Assembly (NCBI GenBank): GCA_947382645.1 | Contig: CANDAE010000001.1 | Location: forward strand, 62,001 to 126,000 | Reading direction: 5' to 3' | DNA: 64,000 bases | Origin: Suilimivivens sp009774465 | Lineage (GTDB): Bacteria > Bacillota > Clostridia > Lachnospirales > Lachnospiraceae | In this document: one piece after another, positions 16,318 through 25,871 of the stretch | Layout: every line of letters starts with the position of its first letter | How positions within the stretch are numbered: position 1 is the first letter of the stretch | Program-made: the position numbers and the translations under genes | Notes under the pieces: generated by a model | Told to the model about the DNA's origin: nothing | Database searches by the model: none | Seen by the model: only the letters and a program-made list of their open reading frames with translations

Positions 16318-18024
16318 TTAATTATGTTCTGAAAGGCCTGTGCTATTTCCTGATACCAGCATTTCATAGGTCACACCATATTTCTTTGCAATGTCACTGG
16401 CATAAGACATACCTTCCGGCGGTGCAACTTCCACTTTAAAAGAGCGGCTGCCGCCTTCTGATTTTACAATAAGGGAAGCCGCCTTTTCTTCCCTGTCGAA
16501 ACGATTTATTTCTTCTATATCATATGCAAGTTTATGCATGTGAGTGTTATAGATCGTGCGTACGCCTTTGGTGAGAATTGCCTTTACCGAATCCTTTGCG
16601 ATAAAATACCCTTCCTCAAAAGAAGTGGTAGAAAAGGTTTCGTTAAGCAGTAAAAGGCTGCTTTTGGTACAACAGGAATAAATTTCCCGAAAACGCCTGC
16701 ATTCTTCACCCAAACGTCCAAGGTCCATTGTTTTGTCCTCGTCTGCCGGAAAATGGGTATAAATACAGTCAACCGGATGAAAGGAAAAGGAATCTCCCGG
16801 AATATAAATTCCTCCCTGGGCAAGCACAAACAAAAGGCCTATCGCCTGGGTAATGGTTGTTTTTCCGCCTCTGTTTGCACCTGTTAAAATATATACAAGG
16901 TGCTGAACGTCAAAATCCAGATCATTGGTAACGATTGTTTCCTGTTCCTTTAAAGCCACCGCTGCCAGCTTCAGATTGTAAATTCCCCTTGCACGCATCC
17001 TCCTTTCTTTCGCCGCTTCCTGTGCCAGCGTGCCTTTGCAAAAATGCATTCCCTTCCCGCTTAATGCCTCTATGTATTCCGCAAAACGAACGTAATAAAT
17101 AAATTCCGGCATTAAATCGGTAATGTCCGTAATGGTCACTGAAACGTATTTGTTTAGCATATTTCTCAGCTTTTTCACAACAACGGACAACATCTGATCC
17201 GTAATACGATTCATATATCTTGGAATATCTTCCAGCATATTGCCTTCAGGAACAGAGGCAACACCCTTTCGGGAAAAGAAATCCTGCTTTTTGGAACCAT
17301 TTGTTGCAAAGGGATGATACTTATAATCCTCCTCCCATTCCGTACCGGACTGAATATGATCCTTCATTGCAATTTTTTCACAGAAATTTCCAATGATATT
17401 TGACCTTGTAAAGTATTTATTATTAATGGAAATCAACCCAATTCCAGCCGCTTCAAAACGCTCATTTAAATTGATTCCCACCGTAACACTCTTTAAATCC
17501 GAAGTGGTCGCTTTTAGAGCCTTAATATCCTTCTGCAGTTCGCTAAATCCATTATCCTGATAAAGCGCACTTACATATTCCTTTAAGTTAAGCAGCCCCT
17601 CCGAGTGAATATCCGCATCGGACAGGCTTTTATAAATGGCCTCCACACAATGAATATAATCTTTCAGTTCATCCAGCCGATGCATCAGATCCCACACACT
17701 TGCAGATTCTTCATATTTCTTATTTATACTTCCATAATCCCGTAAAAAATTAATCTTATCCAGAATTTTCAACATTTCATCCCGCATAAGGTGATTATTA
17801 CAAATGTCCGAAAAAACATCGCTCCGGTACCGGGTTACTTCAGGATCATCCGTCATTTTAGAAAGAATTGACAAAAACAGCGTCTGCTCTGCCTTTTTAT
17901 CTGTTATCTGTTCACAGATAACAGGCAGCCCCAAATCATGAACCGTCACCTCGGACAGCTTCTTATAATCGGGATTACACTCGGGCGGACATAACAAACT
18001 GATTGTCTCATTCTTTTTATTCAT
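16318..18024 (-). CDS. MutS-related ATPase without mismatch-binding domain
   Basis: A 568-residue protein with the MutS core (levers/clamp, about residues 60-380) and the MutS ABC-type ATPase domain near the C-terminus. Walker A is TGANRGGKTT, the Q-loop/Walker B area LLLLNETFSTTSFEEG has Asn-Glu in place of the usual Asp-Glu, and the switch His is in YNTHMHKL. The N-terminal mismatch-recognition and connector domains of MutS are absent, as is the Smr domain of MutS2. Start MNKKNE follows GAAGGAGG. It comes 22 bases after fabT and ends the fatty acid operon unit. Its role (recombination, DNA structure binding) is unknown. Confidence 0.8.
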   Translation of the reverse strand: MNKKNETISLLCPPECNPDYKKLSEVTVHDLGLPVICEQITDKKAEQTLFLSILSKMTDDPEVTRYRSDVFSDICNNHLMRDEMLKILDKINFLRDYGSINKKYEESASVWDLMHRLDELKDYIHCVEAIYKSLSDADIHSEGLLNLKEYVSALYQDNGFSELQKDIKALKATTSDLKSVTVGINLNERFEAAGIGLISINNKYFTRSNIIGNFCEKIAMKDHIQSGTEWEEDYKYHPFATNGSKKQDFFSRKGVASVPEGNMLEDIPRYMNRITDQMLSVVVKKLRNMLNKYVSVTITDITDLMPEFIYYVRFAEYIEALSGKGMHFCKGTLAQEAAKERRMRARGIYNLKLAAVALKEQETIVTNDLDFDVQHLVYILTGANRGGKTTITQAIGLLFVLAQGGIYIPGDSFSFHPVDCIYTHFPADEDKTMDLGRLGEECRRFREIYSCCTKSSLLLLNETFSTTSFEEGYFIAKDSVKAILTKGVRTIYNTHMHKLAYDIEEINRFDREEKAASLIVKSEGGSRSFKVEVAPPEGMSYASDIAKKYGVTYEMLVSGNSTGLSEHN

Positions 18025-18046
18025 AACGATTCCTCCTTCATTCAGG

Positions 18047-18523
18047 CTATTCGCTCTGATTGTCTTTGCCATCGGAAGTTACATTTTTCCTGTGTTCGGA
18101 AAAGTAATCCGCCAATCCTCCTAATGATTCAAGGAGAATTCTGGTTTCCTGTTCATCAAACTGTGCCATTGCCGCTTTCACCATTTCTTCATGAAATTTC
18201 TGATGATGCTCATCGGCTCTGATTCCCTTTTCCGTCAGGGAAAGCAGTACCAGCCTTTTATCCTCATCACTCCGCTCCCGTAATACATATTGATTTCTGG
18301 TGAGCCTGTCAATTGATTTCGTCAAAGTCCCCATTGTGACGGACAGCTTTTTGGCAATCACAGAACTTGGCCTGGGTTCTCCTCTTCCAATTGCTTCAAT
18401 TACATGCATATCATTGATAGTAATATCTTCAAACTCGCCTGTAATCAGCGCTTCTTCCTCAATATGCATAATGTCCCTGAACAATTTGACCAGCAATGTA
18501 TTTAATACCTTATCAAGCTCCAT
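18047..18523 (-). CDS. fabT: FabT-like MarR-family repressor of fatty acid synthesis
   Basis: A 158-residue winged-helix MarR protein. The DNA-binding region is PSSVIAKKLSVTMGTLTKSIDRLTRNQYVLRERSDEDKRLVLLSLTEKG (about residues 45-94). FabT of streptococci and enterococci represses fab genes with long-chain acyl-ACP as corepressor. Here it lies inside the fab operon, just after fabH, rather than leading it. The operon promoter carries three palindromes close to the known FabT box. ATG 18523 with GGAG 6 bases upstream is chosen; the longer frame runs back into fabH. Identity as FabT rests on context plus operator match. Confidence 0.8.
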   Translation of the reverse strand: MELDKVLNTLLVKLFRDIMHIEEEALITGEFEDITINDMHVIEAIGRGEPRPSSVIAKKLSVTMGTLTKSIDRLTRNQYVLRERSDEDKRLVLLSLTEKGIRADEHHQKFHEEMVKAAMAQFDEQETRILLESLGGLADYFSEHRKNVTSDGKDNQSE

Positions 18524-18551
18524 TTTAATCTCCATTCCGAAGCGTTTGCTC

Positions 18552-19514
18552 TTACCATGAAAGAACTGCCGCTCCCCAGGTAAGTCCTGCTCCGAATCCT
18601 GCCAGAACAATAATATCTCCCCGCTCAAGCTTTCCTTCCTTATTTACAAAATCCAGCAAAATGGGAACACTTCCTGCTGAAATATTACCACATTCCTGAA
18701 GGTTTGTGGGAAATTTTTCAATGGACTGGCCTATTTTTTTTGCCACAGCTTCAATGATACGGATATTTGCCTGATGAAGCAGAAAATATTTCACCTGATC
18801 AGCAGATATTCCTGCCTTATCCATTGCCTTCGTAATAGCTGCAGGCACTGTTTTAACAGCAAACTTATAAACTTCCTGTCCATTCATTTTTGTATAATCT
18901 GTTTCAAAACCATTATTTACATAAGGATTGTTTACCGCTCTGTTATGACAGGTAAGGGCGCCGCCTCTTGCGCCGTCTGAGCCCTGTACCATGCTCATAA
19001 TGCCGGCATCACTGCCTTTTACCACTGCTGCGCCTGCACCGTCGCCAAATAAGACACAGGTACTTCTATCCTTCCAGTCCATCATTTTGGATAACGTTTC
19101 AGCCCCCACTACCAAAGCAGTGGTAATTATACCAGATTTTATATAAGCCTCTGCAATCGACAAACCAAATAAGAATCCAGCACATGCGGCATTGATATCA
19201 AAAGCGGTTGCATTTGATGCCTGAATAGCGCTTTGTATCTGGCAGGCTGTGGAAGGGAAGCATAAATCTCCCGAAACGGTTCCCACAATAATCAAATCAA
19301 TCTCCTCCGCTCCTACCCCTGCATCTTTCATGGCACGTCTGGCAGCTTCCACAGACATGGAAGTGGTAGTTTCCGTAACTGCAATATGCCTTTTTTCTAT
19401 ACCGGTGCGGCTTTTTATCCATTCATCCGTGGTATCCACCAGCATTTCCAGCTCCTGGTTTGCAACCACCTTTTCAGGAAGCGCGCTTCCCGTTCCAATT
19501 ATCCTTGCCGGCAT
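18552..19514 (-). CDS. fabH: 3-oxoacyl-ACP synthase III (KAS III)
   Basis: A 320-residue condensing enzyme that joins acetyl-CoA (or branched acyl-CoA) to malonyl-ACP to start fatty acid synthesis. The catalytic triad is visible: Cys111 in NAACAGFLFG, His in LLHQANIRI and Asn in ECGNISAGS. The N-terminus ARIIGTGSALPEKVV is typical. It follows accDA by about 40 bases and precedes fabT. In many Firmicutes fabH leads the operon; here it is near the end. Confidence 0.95.
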   Translation of the reverse strand: MPARIIGTGSALPEKVVANQELEMLVDTTDEWIKSRTGIEKRHIAVTETTTSMSVEAARRAMKDAGVGAEEIDLIIVGTVSGDLCFPSTACQIQSAIQASNATAFDINAACAGFLFGLSIAEAYIKSGIITTALVVGAETLSKMMDWKDRSTCVLFGDGAGAAVVKGSDAGIMSMVQGSDGARGGALTCHNRAVNNPYVNNGFETDYTKMNGQEVYKFAVKTVPAAITKAMDKAGISADQVKYFLLHQANIRIIEAVAKKIGQSIEKFPTNLQECGNISAGSVPILLDFVNKEGKLERGDIIVLAGFGAGLTWGAAVLSW

Positions 19515-19555
19515 GGCAATTCCTCCTTATTTTCTTTCTGCTGAAACTATTTTAC

Positions 19556-21268
19556 CTAATACTTTCTGAAACGTCTATATCTGTCCCCGGCAATTGTGTC
19601 TCCATCCATGTTATCAAACTTTTTTAAGAACAAAACCATTCGTTCTTTCATAAACCCAACAATGTCTTTCACTGTAGATGCATCTGCACTTCCATATTCA
19701 GGAATAATGGTTTCGATCACTGAAAGACGCTTCAAATCCTCCGCTGTAATTCTCATTACTTCCGCCGCTTCCCTGCTTCGCTTTCCATCCTTCCACAAAA
19801 TGGAAGCAAAGCCCTCCGGAGAGAGGATTGCGTAAGTAGAGTTCTCCAGCATCCACACTTCATTGCCCACTGCAAGCCCCAAAGCGCCGCCGCTTCCTCC
19901 TTCTCCAATCACAATAGAAAGAACAGGTACTTTCAGTGCAGACATTTCAAAAAGATTTCTGGCAATAGCTTCCCCCTGCCCCTTTTCTTCCGCTTCCATT
20001 CCCGGATATGCGCCGGAGGTATTAATAAAGCAGATTACAGGGCGGTGAAATTTTTCCGCCTGCTTCATAAGACGCAGGGCCTTACGGTAGCCTTCCGGCG
20101 ACGCCATTCCATAATTTCTCATGGCACATTCGCCCACACTGTTTCCCTTCTGAATACCGATTGTCGTAACAGGCTGGCCATACAGCCATGCAATGCCTCC
20201 CACAACTGCTTTATCGTCGCCGCTGCTTCTGTCTCCATGAAACTCCATAAAATGGTCAAAAATAAGATTGATATAAGTCAGGGCGGAAGGTCTGTTTATG
20301 CTTCTTGCTTCCTTTACCTTCTCCCAGGCTGTTTTTACAGGCGCTTTTGCCTGCTTTTCTTTACTTACCTCCGTGGGCACAAACTTTTTAATCTCCTCGG
20401 TAAATCCGCTATAGGTTTCATTTTCCATGGAAATTCTGTGGGAACGCAAAATCTGAAATAAAACCTGTTTTAATTCATCTCTTTCCACCACTTTGTCCAC
20501 AAAACCATGTTCCATCTGAAATTCTGCCCGCTGAAAACCTTTTGGAAGCTTTTGCCCAATGGTCTGCTCGATTACCCTTGCCCCTGCAAATCCAATCAGC
20601 GCCTCGGGTTCCGCCAATATAATATCTCCCAGCATGGCAAAGCTGGCCATCACCCCTCCGGTGGTGGGATCCGTCAGCACACTTACATACAAAAGCCCTG
20701 CATCAGAATGTTTCTTAAGGGCCGCCGCAGTTTTTGCCATCTGCATCAGAGAAATGATTCCCTCCTGCATTCTTGCACCTCCGGAACAGCAAAAGAATAT
20801 CACCGGAAGTTTTTCTTTGGTTGCCCTCTCAACTGCAAGAGCAATTTTTTCTCCTACCCCATGCCCCATGCTTCCCATAAGGAATCTGGCATCACAAATA
20901 CCAAGGCAGACCTTTTCTCCACAGATTTCTCCCACCCCCACGCTGATGCTTTCATGAAGGCCAGTCTTTTCTTTTATATCTGAAAGTTTTTTCTCATATT
21001 CCGGAAAATTTAATGGATTCGTGCTTTCCACATCCTCAAACCAGGGCGTAAATGTGCCTTTGTCACACACCATATGGATTCTGTTTTTTGTATTAACACG
21101 AAAATAACTTCCGCAGGCTGTACAAATATAGTGATTGACAACTACATCCCTTTTGTTTAATTCCCTGCCGCAGGATGGGCATACAACCTTTTTTTCATCT
21201 GATGTTTTTTCTTTTTTACCAATTCCTTTTATAAGTATGAATTTGTCTTTATAAAATAATTTTGACAT
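19556..21268 (-). CDS. accDA: Fused acetyl-CoA carboxylase carboxyltransferase beta-alpha (AccD-AccA)
   Basis: A 570-residue fusion. Residues 1-290 are AccD: a C4 zinc ribbon (Cys30, Cys33, Cys49, Cys52) followed by the carboxyltransferase core GSMGHGVGEKIALAVERA and GGARMQEGIISLMQMAKT. Residues 305-570 are AccA with FHGDRSSGDDKAVVGGIA, INTSGAYPGMEAEEKGQGEAIA and IGEGGSGGALGLAVG. Together they transfer CO2 from biotin to acetyl-CoA to make malonyl-CoA. AccA normally has a longer N-terminal helical part; it is shortened at the joint. The biotin carrier (accB) and biotin carboxylase (accC), often found between fabF and accD, are absent from this operon and must be encoded elsewhere if the enzyme works. 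Confidence 0.93.
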   Translation of the reverse strand: MSKLFYKDKFILIKGIGKKEKTSDEKKVVCPSCGRELNKRDVVVNHYICTACGSYFRVNTKNRIHMVCDKGTFTPWFEDVESTNPLNFPEYEKKLSDIKEKTGLHESISVGVGEICGEKVCLGICDARFLMGSMGHGVGEKIALAVERATKEKLPVIFFCCSGGARMQEGIISLMQMAKTAAALKKHSDAGLLYVSVLTDPTTGGVMASFAMLGDIILAEPEALIGFAGARVIEQTIGQKLPKGFQRAEFQMEHGFVDKVVERDELKQVLFQILRSHRISMENETYSGFTEEIKKFVPTEVSKEKQAKAPVKTAWEKVKEARSINRPSALTYINLIFDHFMEFHGDRSSGDDKAVVGGIAWLYGQPVTTIGIQKGNSVGECAMRNYGMASPEGYRKALRLMKQAEKFHRPVICFINTSGAYPGMEAEEKGQGEAIARNLFEMSALKVPVLSIVIGEGGSGGALGLAVGNEVWMLENSTYAILSPEGFASILWKDGKRSREAAEVMRITAEDLKRLSVIETIIPEYGSADASTVKDIVGFMKERMVLFLKKFDNMDGDTIAGDRYRRFRKY

Positions 21269-21292
21269 CTCCTGCCTCCAAAAGTTCTTCTT

Positions 21293-21721
21293 TTATGAAA
21301 GTGCAAAAGTCAGCTCCGCCTGCACTACTGTTTTTCCTTCTACCCTTGCAGTTGCTCTGCCTATGCCGATGGCGCCTTTGGTTTTAATTATTTCTGTTTC
21401 CAGAAATAAAACATCCCCGGGAACCACCTTTTTCTTAAACTTTGTCCCGTTTATGGCCGCAAAGTAAGCTGTCTTTCCTTTATTTTCTTCCAGACTTAAA
21501 ATCGCCACCGCCCCGGTCTGGGCAAGCGCTTCTATAATAAGCACACCGGGCATCACCGGCTCTTTTGGAAAATGCCCCTGAAAAAAGGGTTCGTTACAGG
21601 ACACACATTTCTTCGCCACTGCCTTAACCCCCGGCGTCAGCTCCTCCACGGTATCCAGCAGCATAAAGGGCTGCCTGTGTGGTATGATTTCCATAATTTC
21701 CTTCGCTGATAATAATGACAT
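21293..21721 (-). CDS. fabZ: 3-hydroxyacyl-ACP dehydratase
   Basis: A 142-residue hotdog-fold enzyme that dehydrates 3-hydroxyacyl-ACP. Active-site His is in GHFPKEPVMPGVLIIEALAQTGA, with the Glu of IIEALAQ. IPHRQPFMLLDTV near the start is the family signature. The start MSLLSAKE follows GGAGG at 5 bases. The ribosome site lies at the very end of fabF, whose stop is 2 bases upstream of the ATG. Confidence 0.95.
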   Translation of the reverse strand: MSLLSAKEIMEIIPHRQPFMLLDTVEELTPGVKAVAKKCVSCNEPFFQGHFPKEPVMPGVLIIEALAQTGAVAILSLEENKGKTAYFAAINGTKFKKKVVPGDVLFLETEIIKTKGAIGIGRATARVEGKTVVQAELTFALS

Positions 21722-21722
21722 T

Positions 21723-22958
21723 TTAACCTCCATATTTTCCAATCAAAATGCTTGCATTATGCCCGCCAAATCCCAGAGAATTGCTCAGTGCATAGGGAAT
21801 TTCCTCCTCATACGCCTCCTTACAGTAATCCAGATCCATCTCCTCATCCGGCGTCTCATACCCTACTGTTTTATGAATAAAACTGTTTTCCATTTCCTTT
21901 ACACAGGTAATAAATTCCACTGCCCCTGCCGCTCCCAAAAGATGGCCAATCATGGATTTGGTAGAATTAATATGTATCTTACGGGCATGTTCCCCAAAGG
22001 CTGCCTTAATTGCCCTTGTCTCAAAAAGATCATTGTGATGGGTGGCAGTTCCATGTGCATTGATATAAGTAATATCCTCCGGCGAAATGCCACCATCTGC
22101 TATGGCGGCCAGCATTGCCCTTGCCGCCCCCATACCATCTTCTGCCGGAGAAGTAATATGGTAGGCATCACTGGTACAGCCATAGCCAAGCACTTCTGCG
22201 TAAATGTGAGCTCCTCTCTTTCTGGCATGTTCCAGTTCTTCCAAAATAACAACACCTGCTCCTTCTCCCATTACAAAGCCGCTCCTGTTTTTGTCAAAAG
22301 GAAGAGAACATTTGTCCGGATCATCCACACTTGTAAGTGCGGTCAGCGCGCAAAACCCTGCCACACCCAAAGGGGTAATAGCGCCTTCCGCTCCCCCTGC
22401 CGCCATCACATCTGCCTCTCCATAGGAAATACTGCGGAATGCTTCCCCAATGGAATGGGTTCCTGTGGCACAGGCTGTAACCACATTAATGCTTTTTCCT
22501 TTCAGTCCAAACTGAATTGACACATTTCCTGCCGCCATATTGGAAATCATTAAAGGTACCATAAGAGGACTGATTTTAGATGCCCCTCTGCTTATCAGTC
22601 TGTCATATTCTCTTTCCATTGCCTGAAGGCTTCCAATCCCTGATCCCACCGCACAGCCTACCCGATAGGGATCTTCCTTTTCCATATCAATACCCGCATC
22701 CAAAAATGCTTCTCTGGCAGCCGCCACCCCATACTGGCTGAAAAGCTCCATACGCTTTGCTGCTTTAAAATCCATATATTCTCTGGCCTCAAAGCCCTTT
22801 ACTTCAGCGGCAACATGGCACTTATATCCGGTACTGTCAAATTTTGTAATCGGTCCAAATCCGTGCCTGCCTTCCTTTACCTGCTGGAAAAAATCCTTTA
22901 CATTAAGTCCTGTGGGAGTAATTGCTCCCATTCCGGTTACTACTACACGTCTGCTCAT
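21723..22958 (-). CDS. fabF: 3-oxoacyl-ACP synthase II
   Basis: A 411-residue elongating condensing enzyme. Catalytic Cys163 is in VVTACATGTHSIG and the two His in NAHGTATHHND and KSMIGHLLGAAG. The glycine-rich C-terminus SLGFGGHNASILIG is typical. It lies between fabG (gap 28 bases) and fabZ (essentially contiguous). Confidence 0.95.
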   Translation of the reverse strand: MSRRVVVTGMGAITPTGLNVKDFFQQVKEGRHGFGPITKFDSTGYKCHVAAEVKGFEAREYMDFKAAKRMELFSQYGVAAAREAFLDAGIDMEKEDPYRVGCAVGSGIGSLQAMEREYDRLISRGASKISPLMVPLMISNMAAGNVSIQFGLKGKSINVVTACATGTHSIGEAFRSISYGEADVMAAGGAEGAITPLGVAGFCALTALTSVDDPDKCSLPFDKNRSGFVMGEGAGVVILEELEHARKRGAHIYAEVLGYGCTSDAYHITSPAEDGMGAARAMLAAIADGGISPEDITYINAHGTATHHNDLFETRAIKAAFGEHARKIHINSTKSMIGHLLGAAGAVEFITCVKEMENSFIHKTVGYETPDEEMDLDYCKEAYEEEIPYALSNSLGFGGHNASILIGKYGG

Positions 22959-22986
22959 TTTTTATTTCACTTTCCTCCAAATTCTG

Positions 22987-23727
22987 CTATACTGCCATTC
23001 CCCCGTCAACGGAGATTACCTGACCGGTAATATAATCTGCTGCCTCTGATGCTAAAAAAACAACTACCTTAGCCACTTCCCCTGCGGTTCCCGCTCTCTT
23101 TAAAAGAGTCTGCTCCTTTAAACTTTCCTTTACCGCTTCTGAAAGATCTTTTGTCATTTCAGTTTCAATCAATCCGGGGGCCACTGCATTGACCGTAATT
23201 CCTCTGCTTCCCAATTCTCTTGCCGCACTTTTGGTAAGTCCAATAATGCCTGCCTTGGAAGCGCAGTAATTTGCCTGCCCGGGATTTCCCATTACACCCG
23301 CAACAGAAGAAATATTAATCACCTTTCCGCTTCTTTGCTTTAGCAGTTGTCTTGACAAATGGCGTATGGTATTAAAGCTTCCCTTAAGATTCACATCAAT
23401 TACCCTGTCAAAATCCTGCTCACTCATTTTCATCAACAGATTGTCTTTCGTGATGCCTGCATTATTTACCAGAATATCAATACGCCCATACTTTTTTATC
23501 AACTCGCCTATCATTTCCCCGCAGGCAGCAAAATCCGCCACATTACATCCATAGGAAACCGCATCTTTCCCTGATTTTTTAATTTCTTCCACAGTCTCTT
23601 CGGCCTTTTCCTTCGAGCCATTGTAATTGACCACCACGAAAGCGCCTTCTTTTGCAAGGCTAATTGCAATTTCCCTTCCAATCCCTCTTCCTGCACCGGT
23701 TACCAACGCAACTTTTCCCTCAAGCAT
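22987..23727 (-). CDS. fabG: 3-oxoacyl-ACP reductase
   Basis: A 246-residue short-chain dehydrogenase. NADPH-binding GAGRGIG at residues 11-17, NNAG motif, and the catalytic Ser (ISSVAG), Tyr and Lys in YCASKAG. ATG 23727 follows GGAGGT by 8 bases; it overlaps the fabD stop by 8 bases, so translation is coupled. Confidence 0.95.
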   Translation of the reverse strand: MLEGKVALVTGAGRGIGREIAISLAKEGAFVVVNYNGSKEKAEETVEEIKKSGKDAVSYGCNVADFAACGEMIGELIKKYGRIDILVNNAGITKDNLLMKMSEQDFDRVIDVNLKGSFNTIRHLSRQLLKQRSGKVINISSVAGVMGNPGQANYCASKAGIIGLTKSAARELGSRGITVNAVAPGLIETEMTKDLSEAVKESLKEQTLLKRAGTAGEVAKVVVFLASEAADYITGQVISVDGGMAV

Positions 23728-24646
23728 TTGCAAGTACCTCCAGACATTTTGCAAGATCTTCATATTTGTCAACATTAAGAACCTGAACTTCTTTATTTAT
23801 CTTTTTTACAAAGCTGCCAAGCGTCCTTCCCGGGCCGATTTCCACAAAGGTGTCAACTCCATCTGCCAGCATTTTCTCCACCGACTGCTGCCACTTGACC
23901 GGAGAGGAAACCTGTTTTTCCAGCAGTTCTCTCACAGGCCCCGGCTTAGTCACATAATCTGCTGTCAAATTTGCTATGTATGGAATAGCAAATTCATTGA
24001 TCTGCACCTTTTCCAGATCTTTCTTAAGCCTTTCTCCTGCTCCCGTCAGCATGGGTGAGTGAAAAGGGCCGCTGACGTTCAAAGGAATCACACGCTTTGC
24101 CCCTTTTTCCTTTAAGGTTTCTCCTGCTTCTTTTACAGCATCTGCTTCTCCGGTAATCACAATCTGCCCCGGACAGTTGTAGTTTGCAATGGAAACAATT
24201 CCCGGCATGCTTTTGCATACTTCTTCTATCACTTCACCGGGAAGCCCCATTACCGCTGCCATTGCACCGCCTTTCGGCACCGCTTCCTGCATGTAAATGC
24301 CTCTTCTTCTGACAATTGCAAAGGCTTCCTGCGCCCGCATGGCGCCGCATGCCACAATTGCTCCATATTCTCCCAGACTTAAGCCTGCTGCCACATCCGG
24401 ATGAATCCCTTTTTCTTCCAGTACCTTTAAAATTGCCACTTCCACCGTCAGCATGGCAATCTGTGTATATTCTGTAATGGAAAGTTTATCATTTTCCGTA
24501 AAGCAGATAGCCGGAAGGTCCAGCCCTGTTATGCTGCCTGCCATATCAAAAATTTCTCCGGCAGTTTTCTCTTTTTCATAAAAATCCTTTCCCATTCCTA
24601 TGTACTGTGCTCCCTGTCCCGGGAACATAAATGCTGTCTTACCCAT
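23720..24646 (-). CDS. fabD: Malonyl-CoA:ACP transacylase
   Basis: A 308-residue acyltransferase loading malonyl groups on ACP. FMFPGQGAQ at the N-terminus, nucleophile Ser90 in GLSLGEYGA, and catalytic His in GPFHSPM. ATG 24646 with AAAGGTGA is preferred over a GTG three codons upstream. Confidence 0.95.
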   Translation of the reverse strand: MGKTAFMFPGQGAQYIGMGKDFYEKEKTAGEIFDMAGSITGLDLPAICFTENDKLSITEYTQIAMLTVEVAILKVLEEKGIHPDVAAGLSLGEYGAIVACGAMRAQEAFAIVRRRGIYMQEAVPKGGAMAAVMGLPGEVIEEVCKSMPGIVSIANYNCPGQIVITGEADAVKEAGETLKEKGAKRVIPLNVSGPFHSPMLTGAGERLKKDLEKVQINEFAIPYIANLTADYVTKPGPVRELLEKQVSSPVKWQQSVEKMLADGVDTFVEIGPGRTLGSFVKKINKEVQVLNVDKYEDLAKCLEVLANA

Positions 24647-24661
24647 ATATTTCACCTTTCT

Positions 24662-25591
24662 CTATCCCTTTTTCCCTAAAAGAGACTCCGCTTCCTGCAT
24701 AATTTCCTGAATCATTTCCCTGCAGGTCTGTTCTCTTTTTACCATCCCTGCAATCTGTCCTGCCATCAGGGTTCCGTTTACCACATCCCCGTCCATTACA
24801 GCCCTGCGCAGGGAGCCAAGGGTTAAGTGCTCTAACTCATCAAGCCCAGCCCCTTCCTTTTCCAGGCGAAGATATTTTCTGCTCATCTGATTCCGTATCT
24901 GACGGACCGGATGACCTGTACTTCTCCCGGTCACCTCCGAATCAATATCCTTTGCTTTTATAATCTTTTCTTTATAATTCTTATGTACAATAGATTCTTC
25001 CGCCACTACAAATCTGGTTCCCATCTGCACTGCTTCCGCCCCCAGCATAAAAGCTGCGGCAAAGCCTCTGCCATCCCCTATGCCGCCTGCCGCAATTACC
25101 GGAATCTGTACTGCATCCGCCACCTGTGGAACCAGACACATGGTAGTTGAAGAACCGATATGCCCTCCCGACTCGCATCCTTCCGCCACCACTGCATCCA
25201 CGCCGCATCTTTCCATCATTTTTGCCATAGCCACACTGGCAACCACAGGTATGACTTTTACACCTGCTTCCTTAAAATCCCTTATAAATTTTGCCGGGTT
25301 TCCGGCACCGGTGGTTACCACCTTGACGCCTTCTTCCAAAACCACCCTTGCAACCTCCGGTGCATTGGGATTCATCAGCATTATATTGACGCCTATGGGC
25401 TTATCCGTCATTTTTTTTGCCTTCCTGATTTCTTCCCTTACCACCTCGGCCGGTGCACTGGCTGCCCCGATAATACCAAGGCCGCCTGCTTTAGAAACTG
25501 CAGCCGCAAGATGATGTTCCGCCACCCATGCCATACCACCCTGTATGATGGGATACTCAATTCCCAAAAGTTCAGTTATTCTGGTCTTCAT
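24662..25591 (-). CDS. fabK: FMN-dependent enoyl-ACP reductase II
   Basis: A 309-residue TIM-barrel flavoprotein that performs the last reduction of each elongation cycle; FabK types are triclosan-resistant. Features: YPIIQGGMAWV, the catalytic His in EGCESGGHIG, FMN-phosphate binding in IAAGGIGDGRG and MGTRF. It resembles nitronate monooxygenase, but the fab context settles the identity. It starts 3 bases after acpP. Confidence 0.95.
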   Translation of the reverse strand: MKTRITELLGIEYPIIQGGMAWVAEHHLAAAVSKAGGLGIIGAASAPAEVVREEIRKAKKMTDKPIGVNIMLMNPNAPEVARVVLEEGVKVVTTGAGNPAKFIRDFKEAGVKVIPVVASVAMAKMMERCGVDAVVAEGCESGGHIGSSTTMCLVPQVADAVQIPVIAAGGIGDGRGFAAAFMLGAEAVQMGTRFVVAEESIVHKNYKEKIIKAKDIDSEVTGRSTGHPVRQIRNQMSRKYLRLEKEGAGLDELEHLTLGSLRRAVMDGDVVNGTLMAGQIAGMVKREQTCREMIQEIMQEAESLLGKKG

Positions 25592-25594
25592 TAT

Positions 25595-25828
25595 TCAGCC
25601 TTCTGCTCCTTTATCTTTTAAATACTCCACCACTTCGCCTACCGTGGTAAGCCTTTCAAGTTCCTCAGAAGGAATTTCCACATCATATTCTTCCTCTAAT
25701 GCCATCACAAGCTCAAACAAATCCAGCGAATCCACATCAAGATCATCCTTAAATGAGGTTTCCATCTTAATTTCCGCATTTTCCATATTCAACTGTTCTT
25801 TAATGATTTCCACAACTCTTTCAAACAT
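25595..25828 (-). CDS. acpP: Acyl carrier protein
   Basis: A 77-residue acidic ACP; the 4'-phosphopantetheine site is Ser34 in DVDSLDLFELVMALEEE. The frame is open further upstream but that part encodes a Lys/Glu run from the purine-rich leader. ATG 25828 follows repeated AAGGAG sites. It is the first gene of the fab operon. Confidence 0.95.
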   Translation of the reverse strand: MFERVVEIIKEQLNMENAEIKMETSFKDDLDVDSLDLFELVMALEEEYDVEIPSEELERLTTVGEVVEYLKDKGAEG

Positions 25829-25871
25829 ATCTTTCTCCTTCTTTTTCTCCTTCTTTTTCTTTTTCTTTTTT

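Noticed and set aside
21684..22520. 278-codon plus-strand frame over fabZ/fabF
   Set aside because: Shadow of real fab genes on the minus strand.
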